64,000 nt of DNA from CAZWSX01 sp964636985 (GTDB taxonomy: Bacteria > Planctomycetota > Planctomycetia > Pirellulales > Pirellulaceae): contig CAZWSX010000001.1 in the NCBI GenBank assembly GCA_964636985.1, forward strand, positions 62,001 to 126,000. The letters are read 5' to 3'. Of the stretch, positions 44,258 through 50,968 are shown in pieces; position 1 is the stretch's first letter, and each line of letters opens with the position of its first letter. A program made the position numbers and the translations under genes. Under the pieces are notes generated by a model. It searched no databases and had not been told where the DNA came from. It worked only from the letters and a program-made list of their open reading frames with translations.

Positions 44258-44977
44258 CTAGGACAAAAACATGATGTCGTCGTCGCTCGATGGCTCTTCG
44301 ACGACTTCGGCCGTTACGATCCGCTCGCTACGGTTGTAAAACGTCATATCTGGTTGAGTCGCTGCAGTGGCCGGTCGGTCTCCAGACGCGAGCGCAGCGG
44401 CGGCGATTCGCTCCAAGGGCGAAAGGGCTTCGAGCGATGTCGACCCGTTCAAGCGGCCATCTGCGTTTGCGGGCCGACTGGGGTTGGCTTTGGCCAACTC
44501 GTCTCGCAAGGGGCGCGAGTCGAGGGGGAAGGTGAAGCCGACTGGATCGCTAGCCCACTGCGCGGCTTCGCGGTTGTAGGGGCTGGCGATGTCGTAGTTG
44601 GCAAAGCGAATCATGTCCCACAGCATGCGGCAAAGCTCGTCGAGCGTGACGCTAGGGGCCCAGTGATTGCCATAGCCGCCGAGGCAAACGTGGCCGCTGC
44701 CCGCGACATTAGGATGGAAGATCGGCGTCTTCCACATCAGCGACGGGATCGAGCGGGGATAGTTCGAGCCGAGCCGCACGTGGACTTCGTGATGATCGCG
44801 AATTTGAACGATGCCGCTTCGTTGATCTCGAAAGACACCGCGGCCATGAAAGTGAAGCGCGTACTCCTGTGGCGATGACCCTTCGGCGATGAAGTCGAAG
44901 ACGCTGCTCTCTGCGCGCAGTTGGTCGAGCGCTTTGAAGTCGGACCGCAACCGGCGATCCCGTGGTGATTCTCTCAT
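44258..44977 (-). CDS. E2-like conjugating enzyme with intact catalytic cysteine
   Basis: 239 residues. E2 fold with F-H-G-R-G-V, W-K-T-P-I-F-H-P-N-V (HPN at 88-90), and G-H-V-C-L-G where Cys98 is the predicted catalytic residue, followed by W-A-P and a helix with L-D-E-L-C-R-M-L-W-D-M-I. The F-P-L-D-S-R-P-L-R-D motif pairs it with the UEV-like protein at 40037. The tail is Ala/Ser-rich and ends S-D-D-D-I-M-F-L-S, an acidic-flanked hydrophobic terminus. ATG 44977 has a GGGGGTG box nearby. Confidence 0.9.
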   Translation of the reverse strand: MRESPRDRRLRSDFKALDQLRAESSVFDFIAEGSSPQEYALHFHGRGVFRDQRSGIVQIRDHHEVHVRLGSNYPRSIPSLMWKTPIFHPNVAGSGHVCLGGYGNHWAPSVTLDELCRMLWDMIRFANYDIASPYNREAAQWASDPVGFTFPLDSRPLRDELAKANPSRPANADGRLNGSTSLEALSPLERIAAAALASGDRPATAATQPDMTFYNRSERIVTAEVVEEPSSDDDIMFLS

Positions 44978-45184
44978 GTTTCACCCCCGTTCATTGCAAG
45001 TGTTCGACCCTGCCACGTGGAGCGATCGAACCATGTACTCCTTGAGCGCACCCATCCTTCAAGGCATTCTCACTGATCGGCGCGCGAAAGCCAAATCGCC
45101 TTCGCGATTTTTCCTGGGGAAAGGGGCGGCGATCGTTACCCCAGCGCTTACGCCTGCAGCAGACCCCGAAATGCCTGCCCGCTT

Positions 45185-45487
45185 TTAACCAGCCACAATC
45201 TCGGGATAGACGATCAAGTGATCGCCGTCGCGCACGGTGGCATCCACGAGGGTTTGCTCTTCGCGGAGCCGCCTGCCGCCTTCTTTGTGGTCGAGGCTGT
45301 AGCTCATGGGTTGGCCGTCGGGTCCCATCACCGGGAGATTCATTTTGGTGATGATGTTCGGGAGAATTCGTTTGACGGTGACGGTGTCGGCGATCACGGC
45401 TTCGACGCTCTTGGCCCCGGTTTGGTCCAAAAACGTGACTCGCGTTCCACGACGATCAGCATTTGGAGTCGGTTCGGACATGTCCAT
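45185..45487 (-). CDS. Ubiquitin-like/YukD-type beta-grasp protein ending in Gly
   Basis: 100 residues, the first gene of the cluster. A V-T-F-L-D strand, I-L-P-N-I-I-T helix, P-D-G-Q-P-M-S-Y-S-L, R-R-L-R-E-E-Q-T-L and V-R-D-G-D-H-L-I-V-Y match the YukD/EsaB-like branch of ubiquitin folds. The sequence ends I-V-A-G, a single C-terminal Gly rather than Gly-Gly, with no residues after it to remove. Two ATGs (45487, 45481) are possible. It is the likely substrate of the E1-E2 pathway encoded downstream. Confidence 0.85.
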   Translation of the reverse strand: MDMSEPTPNADRRGTRVTFLDQTGAKSVEAVIADTVTVKRILPNIITKMNLPVMGPDGQPMSYSLDHKEGGRRLREEQTLVDATVRDGDHLIVYPEIVAG

Positions 45488-45760
45488 CGCGGCCTTAAGT
45501 CGAAAGATGAGAAATCATGGAATGCGGTCGACGATATTAACGGCGGCGATCCTGCCCCGCAAACATCTACCTACGGCAAAGTGGATTTATCCCTCCTTGC
45601 CTGGGAGGTATTCGTTCACGCTTCTTTAATCTTGGCGGTTTTTTACATGGCCCCGCAAGAGGGGACGTCGTAATGTGGAAATCGCCACGGATTTACAGTC
45701 AAACCGGAATTTGCCTGGTATTACAACGAGGTTCTACTTTTAGCCTCGAAAGGAGTTTTG

Positions 45761-46003
45761 ATGTCACAGCCGTCTTTGGAACAAGACCTCCGAGCGTTCA
45801 GCGAGTTCGCAACCCATCGAATCCGACGACGTGAAACAGCTGAATCCGTGGAAGCATTAGTTCGTCAATGGAGAAGGTTGTCCGAGTACGAACAGACGGT
45901 TGAAGATGTTCGCCAGGGAATCGAGGACGACGCTCGAGGCCTGTCGGAACCCGCCGCGACCGTCTTTTCGGATATCCGCAAGCGACTCGGAATTCCTTGT
46001 TAA
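45761..46003 (+). CDS. Small antitoxin-like hypothetical protein
   Basis: 80 residues, divergent from the ubiquitin-like gene. ATG 45761 has AGGAG 5 bases upstream. The ending E-x-x-A-T-V-F-S-D-I-R-K-R-L-G-I resembles the C-terminal tail of small antitoxin-like proteins (addiction-module type), but no toxin partner is adjacent and the match is weak. Confidence 0.5.
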   Translation: MSQPSLEQDLRAFSEFATHRIRRRETAESVEALVRQWRRLSEYEQTVEDVRQGIEDDARGLSEPAATVFSDIRKRLGIPC

Positions 46004-46027
46004 AGCGAATCGCGTCGTCTTTATCGT

Positions 46028-46057
46028 GTTAACGGCGCCAGCTGGCGAAACGTTAAC
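46028..46057. other. Nested palindrome upstream of leuC
   Basis: Outer arms gttaacg (46028-46034) and cgttaac (46051-46057) enclose a perfect 12-base palindrome cgccagctggcg (46036-46047). A second small hairpin cgcga-aaca-tcgcg followed by ttttct (46061-46080) lies right after. Together they could terminate the small upstream gene or act as an operator for leuC. Confidence 0.5.
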
Positions 46058-46249
46058 CATCGCGAAACATCGCGTTTTCTGGTAAAATCTTATGTTTCGC
46101 TTCCCCCGGAGGGCCTGCTTCCATGTGCAGCAGGTTGGACTGGTGTCGAGGCTGCTCATTTGGAATTGGCCAGAGGTGGCTGATTCCCCCCTGTCGCTTG
46201 CGGTATTGGGGCCGCCGGCGGGAAGATTCTCGCTCCCATTGAATGACCC

Positions 46250-47671
46250 ATGATCGCATCCGCTCCTCGTACGATGTTCCAGAAAATCTGGGACGAACAC
46301 GTCGTTCTGGCCGAACAAGGCAAACCGGCCATTCTTTACATCGATCTCCAGTTGGTCCACGAAGTGACCAGCGCTCAGGCGTTCGAAGGCTTGCGGCTTA
46401 CTGGTCGCAAAGTGCGCCGCCCGAACCTTACGGTTGCGACGCCCGACCATAACATTCCCACCACCGATCGAAACCTTCCGATTGCCGACCCGATTTCGGC
46501 TCAGCAAGTCGATACGCTGCGAAACAACTGCCGCGAGTTCGGCGTCCGGCTGTACGACATCAACGATCGCAAGCAGGGGATTGTGCACGTGATCGGTCCG
46601 GAACTGGGTCTCACCCAACCGGGCATGACGATTGTGTGCGGCGACAGCCACACGGCGACTCACGGCGCCTTTGGCGCGCTGGCGTTCGGGATTGGAACGA
46701 GCGAAGTCGAGCACGTGCTCGCCACGCAAACGCTGCTCCAGTTCAAACCCAAGACGCTCGAACTGCGCGTCGACGGGGCTTTGGGACGTGGTGTCACGGC
46801 CAAGGACGTCGTCTTGTATCTGATTGGTCAAATCACGACCGATGGCGGAACGGGCTACGTGATCGAGTACACCGGCAGCGCCATTCGCAACCTGACCATG
46901 GAAGAGCGAATGACGGTTTGCAATATGTCGATCGAAGCGGGCGCTCGCGCCGGGATGATTGCTCCTGACGAGACGACCGTCTCCTACATCAAGGGTCGCG
47001 AGTTCGCACCGCAAGGAGAGAACTTCGAAGCTGCTGCCCAGCGGTGGCGGAAACTGGTGACCGATCCAGGTGCCACGTACGACAAGTCGCTGACGTACCA
47101 AGCGTCGGATATCGCGCCCCAAGTGACGTGGGGAACCAATCCGGGCCAAGTCGCGCCGGTGACGGCGAACGTTCCTAACCCGGACGAGTTCAAAGACGAG
47201 ACCGAGCGCAAGAGTGCCGCTGCGGCGCTCGACTACATGGGACTTAAGGCCGGCGCGCCGATTACGAGTGTGGCGGTGAATCGCGTATTCATTGGTAGCT
47301 GCACCAATGGGCGGATCGAAGACCTGCGTGCTGCTGCGGCCGCCGTCAAAGGCCACCGAGTGAACAGCGCGGTCAACGCGATGGTTGTTCCAGGCAGCGG
47401 CCAGGTGAAAGAACAAGCTGAAAAGGAAGGGCTCGACCGCATCTTCCGCGAAGCGGGCTTTGAATGGCGCGAAGCGGGGTGCAGCATGTGTCTGGCTATG
47501 AATCCCGACAAGCTGGCCCCAGGCGAGCGCTGTGCCTCGACGAGCAATCGCAACTTTGAAGGTCGCCAGGGCAAAGGGGGCCGGACCCACTTGGTGTCGC
47601 CTGCGATGGCTGCTGCTGCGGCGGTGGCTGGCAAGTTCGTTGACATTCGACAGTGGAAGTACAACGGGTAA
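46250..47671 (+). CDS. leuC: 3-isopropylmalate dehydratase large subunit
   Basis: 473 residues, [4Fe-4S] hydrolyase of leucine biosynthesis. Family motifs: V-C-G-D-S-H-T-A-T-H-G-A-F-G, F-I-G-S-C-T-N-G-R, and the cluster Cys pair in A-G-C-S-M-C-L. Complete length. The region before it (46004-46249) holds the nested palindrome. leuD follows after a 132-base gap filled with two repeats. Confidence 0.97.
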   Translation: MIASAPRTMFQKIWDEHVVLAEQGKPAILYIDLQLVHEVTSAQAFEGLRLTGRKVRRPNLTVATPDHNIPTTDRNLPIADPISAQQVDTLRNNCREFGVRLYDINDRKQGIVHVIGPELGLTQPGMTIVCGDSHTATHGAFGALAFGIGTSEVEHVLATQTLLQFKPKTLELRVDGALGRGVTAKDVVLYLIGQITTDGGTGYVIEYTGSAIRNLTMEERMTVCNMSIEAGARAGMIAPDETTVSYIKGREFAPQGENFEAAAQRWRKLVTDPGATYDKSLTYQASDIAPQVTWGTNPGQVAPVTANVPNPDEFKDETERKSAAAALDYMGLKAGAPITSVAVNRVFIGSCTNGRIEDLRAAAAAVKGHRVNSAVNAMVVPGSGQVKEQAEKEGLDRIFREAGFEWREAGCSMCLAMNPDKLAPGERCASTSNRNFEGRQGKGGRTHLVSPAMAAAAAVAGKFVDIRQWKYNG

Positions 47672-47684
47672 GGACGAAAGGCGG

Positions 47685-47762
47685 ATTTTGCCACAGAGGA
47701 CATAGAGGCCTCAGAGAGAAAAGGCAATGTCCGCTCACACTGGCGTCTGAGGGACGCCAGTG
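47685..47762. repeat. Two dispersed repeats in the leuC-leuD gap
   Basis: 47685-47722 carries the attttgccacagagg pattern seen in the 30735 element. 47738-47762 is a family A palindrome cactggcgtc / tgagg / gacgccagtg. They fill most of the short gap between leuC and leuD. Confidence 0.85.
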
Positions 47763-47803
47763 CCACGCCAACGAAACACAACCAAAACACTTTCAATAAA
47801 ACC

Positions 47804-48406
47804 ATGACTCCTTTCACAGTGCATACCGGATTGGTCGCGGCGATGGACCGGGCCAATGTTGATACCGATCAAATCATCCCTAAGCAGTTCCTGAAGCGAA
47901 TTGAGCGCTCGGGTTTTGGGCCGTTCTTGTTTTTCGATTGGCGTTATGACGACGCGGGTAAGGACAACCCGTCGTTCGAGCTGAATCAACCGGCCGTGCA
48001 AGGCGCGAGTGTGTTGCTGGCCCGGCGGAACTTTGGTTCGGGCTCGAGCCGCGAACACGCGGTGTGGGCGCTGGAGAACTATGGCTTTCGCACGGTGATC
48101 GCGCCGAGCTTCGCCGACATCTTCTACAACAATTGCTTCAAGAACGGCGTGCTGCCGATTCGCTTGAGCGAGGAACAAGTGGAGAGCTTGTTCGCGAAAG
48201 CGAAGTCGACACCGGGCTACAAGCTGACGGTCGACTTGGAAAAGCAGCAGATCACCGATGGCTCGGGGGTGAGCATTTCGTTCGAGGTCGATCCGTCGCG
48301 CCGACATAGCCTGTTGCACGGCTTAGACGACATTGCGCTCACGCTGCAGAACGTTGACAAGATCGCGGAATACGAAGCGGCTCGGGGGATGAGGCCGGTC
48401 GGGTAA
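47804..48406 (+). CDS. leuD: 3-isopropylmalate dehydratase small subunit
   Basis: 200 residues. The swivel-domain motifs N-V-D-T-D-Q-I-I-P-K, N-F-G-S-G-S-S-R-E-H-A and P-S-F-A-D-I-F-Y-N-N are intact. Works with LeuC. Converges with the PARG-like gene after 21 bases. Confidence 0.97.
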   Translation: MTPFTVHTGLVAAMDRANVDTDQIIPKQFLKRIERSGFGPFLFFDWRYDDAGKDNPSFELNQPAVQGASVLLARRNFGSGSSREHAVWALENYGFRTVIAPSFADIFYNNCFKNGVLPIRLSEEQVESLFAKAKSTPGYKLTVDLEKQQITDGSGVSISFEVDPSRRHSLLHGLDDIALTLQNVDKIAEYEAARGMRPVG

Positions 48407-48427
48407 GCGTTTGTCCTTTCTGGTTCT

Positions 48428-49477
48428 TCAATTCCCGTCGGGGCTGCCCCACGGGAATGCTGCGGCAGCGAGATGCCCGATGACTCCGTTGACGGGTGCT
48501 CCCGGGCGGAGTCCAAATCGCCCTGACAAATCTGATTCGAACGCGGCGATGGTCTCTACGTCGTCGGTTCCGCAATAGAAGACTGCTTGGGAGATACCAG
48601 CCAAGCGGGCCGCCATGATTTGAACCGAAATCATCAGTTGGCGGTTCCCACCGTACGCGCCGCATCCCCAGTTGCCGGTATGGAGAGCGATCGGTTTGTT
48701 CGACGCGCCTCCGGCAAATGACTCGAGGACGACGGCACGAAACCCAGAAAACGCGGTGTGCAGCGCGGCTTCGATTTCCTGCCGCGTATACGTTCGGTTG
48801 CCAGCGTTAATGGGGGCTTCAATCGCAACGATGTTGGAAATCGTCGGCGGGTGGATCGCGTGCACACACTCGCGAATCGTCGATTCGGCGGCTCGGGCGA
48901 ACTTGGCACCATAGATCGTGCGCGTATCGATGCGCACAGTCCGCTGGACTTCGCGGACGAGAATGGGGGTTGGAGAATTCCCTTCCGCCGTGCACGGTTT
49001 CAGTTTGTCGGTGCGCGCGAGCATCATTTCGCGAGTGCAGGCAAGCGCCGGATGCTCGGCCACTTGAATCTCGTCCTGCGCAAACATGAAATGCCCGTAG
49101 CCGTGGAAGGCATCACGATGCGCGAAGTTCATGAACCAATCGTTGGTCCCTGAATTGGTCACGTATTTGAAATGTCCTTTACGAGCCACAATTTCTGTGT
49201 CGGGTGCGTAAGGCCGGTAGACCTCGGGTAGCGGTATTTCGCTGTAGCGCGAGATAGTGACATGACCAAGCAGCCCGCTTGAGAGCGCCGCATTAAAAAG
49301 CAGTTGCTTCTTTGCGTGCGAGACCTGCGGTGGATGTCGAGTGAGTAGATCGCCAGCATCGACTGTTTGCGACGCCAGCAAGTGTGCGATCTGCTGCCGC
49401 CGAATCTCAGTCAAGTCGGCCGCAAGCGGCACGGCTTGGGGCGACTTCCTGAATAGATTCGCGAGAAAGCGAAACAC
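48428..49477 (-). CDS. PARG-like poly(ADP-ribose) glycohydrolase-family protein
   Basis: About 349 residues. The C-terminal half contains G-N-W-G-C-G-A-Y-G-G followed by helix and V-F-Y, matching the hallmark of PARG proteins after the macrodomain core (G-N-W-G-C-G-A-F-G-G). The catalytic loop is reshaped: G-Y-G-H-F-M-F-A-Q-D-E-I where classical PARG has G-G-G...Q-E-E-I. The second acidic residue, the catalytic Glu equivalent, is kept. GTG 49477 with a GAGAG upstream is preferred; a GTG at 49513 is possible. Confidence 0.8.
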   Translation of the reverse strand: MFRFLANLFRKSPQAVPLAADLTEIRRQQIAHLLASQTVDAGDLLTRHPPQVSHAKKQLLFNAALSSGLLGHVTISRYSEIPLPEVYRPYAPDTEIVARKGHFKYVTNSGTNDWFMNFAHRDAFHGYGHFMFAQDEIQVAEHPALACTREMMLARTDKLKPCTAEGNSPTPILVREVQRTVRIDTRTIYGAKFARAAESTIRECVHAIHPPTISNIVAIEAPINAGNRTYTRQEIEAALHTAFSGFRAVVLESFAGGASNKPIALHTGNWGCGAYGGNRQLMISVQIMAARLAGISQAVFYCGTDDVETIAAFESDLSGRFGLRPGAPVNGVIGHLAAAAFPWGSPDGN

Positions 49478-49527
49478 GGGTGTCTCTCGCTCGCATCGAG
49501 AGTAAGCGATCACAAAACGTCGCAGGT

Positions 49528-50775
49528 CTACTTGGAGTCCTCTTCCACCGATTCTTCGTCGCTGGTCTCTTCTTCACTCTCGTCGGCCTCGGACTCTTCT
49601 TCTTCGGTGGCCTTGTCTTCCTCTTCCATTTCTTCGTCAGCGCCGGGAGGTGGGCCGAAGCCAGGGGGTGCATCGCCGAACCCGGGAGGAACTCCCGGGC
49701 CATCGCCAAAGCCAGGGGGTGGTCCCATCATCATCAGCGGTCCGGCTTGTTCCAAAGCCATGCCGACGATGTGGGTAAGCGAGCCGTCCGAAGTTTGCAG
49801 TGAGACCGTCACGCGGTTGTGCGCCATCTTAGGGGTCAGCGATTCCACCAGTTTTTTCGCGCCGTCCGCATTCTCTTGGAACTGAGGGGCGTCAGGAATC
49901 ATCTCCACGAAATTAACGAGGATTCGATTCACTTCCTTCGCGGCATCAGCGTCGGCCGCACTTGCTGTGAATACGATCTTGGGCTCGGGATCGGAGACAA
50001 TCGACAGCGATGTGAACTCACCGTCAACGAGCAACTCACCCAGCTTGGGAAGCGAATTGACTTGCGGCGGCATGGCGGGATCAATGTTCTTTTTTAGCTT
50101 CGCGATTGCATCCTTGTGCGGCTGACGGACCGACGGTTGGGGAATGAAAGCCGCGTGCACCCCGCGGCCAGCTGCCAGAAGGTGATCGAACAAATCGGTC
50201 ATTTGTTTGATGGGACGCTTTTCCTTCGGGGCGGCCAACGCTTGCGGATCGGTCGGTCCCATGGCGATCCAGTCGGCAACGACCCAGGTCTTGGCGATAA
50301 AGGGTTGCCCCGGTGGCGGAATCAGTTCTTGTACCTTCTCGATCACCTCGTCCGCCTTCGCGTTGGGCGACTTGCGAACGATGGCGATCAATTCGGGTTG
50401 ACCATCGGGCTTGCCGTTCTCGTCGACCTTTCCGCCGACGATCAGGATGACTTCGGCAATGCCTGTCTTCTTGAATTCCTCGTGCTGTCCAATGACGGAG
50501 CCGAGCCCCATCATCGCCATCCCTTTGATCATGTCGGGGCCCGACGACTTTTCGATTACCTCGTCGTTGATCTTCTTGAGATTCGTCCGTGCAACGTCGA
50601 TGTAGACGATCCCCTGCGTATTCGGGGTGATGAACGGGGCCGCCACTCGACCCAGTCGGGCGGCTTCCGCTGAGGGTTCGGCCGCAGGTACGGCGACCGA
50701 AAGTACAGGCAAGGCAATCAGGATGGCCAGCACCGACGATGTCGCAGCTCGGCGAATGTACGAGGCAAACAGCAT
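49528..50775 (-). CDS. Exported protein with acidic C-terminal tail
   Basis: 415 residues. Signal peptide, a ~330-residue domain I do not recognise (V-Y-I-D-V-A-R near 55, A-E-V-I-L-I-V-G-G near 108), then a Pro/Gly/Phe/Met segment (P-P-G-F-G-D) and about 40 mostly Asp/Glu residues at the end. ATG 50775 with AGGGG box. The acidic tail may bind calcium or basic partners. Confidence 0.75.
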   Translation of the reverse strand: MLFASYIRRAATSSVLAILIALPVLSVAVPAAEPSAEAARLGRVAAPFITPNTQGIVYIDVARTNLKKINDEVIEKSSGPDMIKGMAMMGLGSVIGQHEEFKKTGIAEVILIVGGKVDENGKPDGQPELIAIVRKSPNAKADEVIEKVQELIPPPGQPFIAKTWVVADWIAMGPTDPQALAAPKEKRPIKQMTDLFDHLLAAGRGVHAAFIPQPSVRQPHKDAIAKLKKNIDPAMPPQVNSLPKLGELLVDGEFTSLSIVSDPEPKIVFTASAADADAAKEVNRILVNFVEMIPDAPQFQENADGAKKLVESLTPKMAHNRVTVSLQTSDGSLTHIVGMALEQAGPLMMMGPPPGFGDGPGVPPGFGDAPPGFGPPPGADEEMEEEDKATEEEESEADESEEETSDEESVEEDSK

Positions 50776-50909
50776 AGCGAGATCCCCTTGGTAGGAGAGA
50801 TTTAAGACGGATGTTCCGGCATGGAATACAACCATTGCGTCCGCGATTGTAGTTCAGCGCGGGGCTGTAAACAATTTTGCCGGCGCTGTTACAAGATGGC
50901 AGGCGCAAC

Positions 50910-50942
50910 AAAAAAGGGCCGCAAGCTGATAGCTTGAGGCCC
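50910..50942 (-). terminator. Intrinsic terminator
   Basis: On the minus strand: GGGCCTCAAGCT / AGCTTGCGGCCC stem with a 3-base loop and one bulge, followed by TTTTTT (50915-50910). It ends the RGP-repeat gene at 50969. Confidence 0.88.
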
Positions 50943-50968
50943 TCGATTCACCGAAGGGTTGCGTGTCC

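Noticed and set aside
45185..45487. YukD-like protein as part of a type VII secretion system
   Set aside because: No EssC/EccC ATPase, WXG100 or EccD gene is nearby, whereas E1, E2 and JAB genes are.
45857..47590. 577-codon minus-strand frame over leuC
   Set aside because: Antisense to leuC, whose Fe-S and active-site motifs are intact; no start signal.
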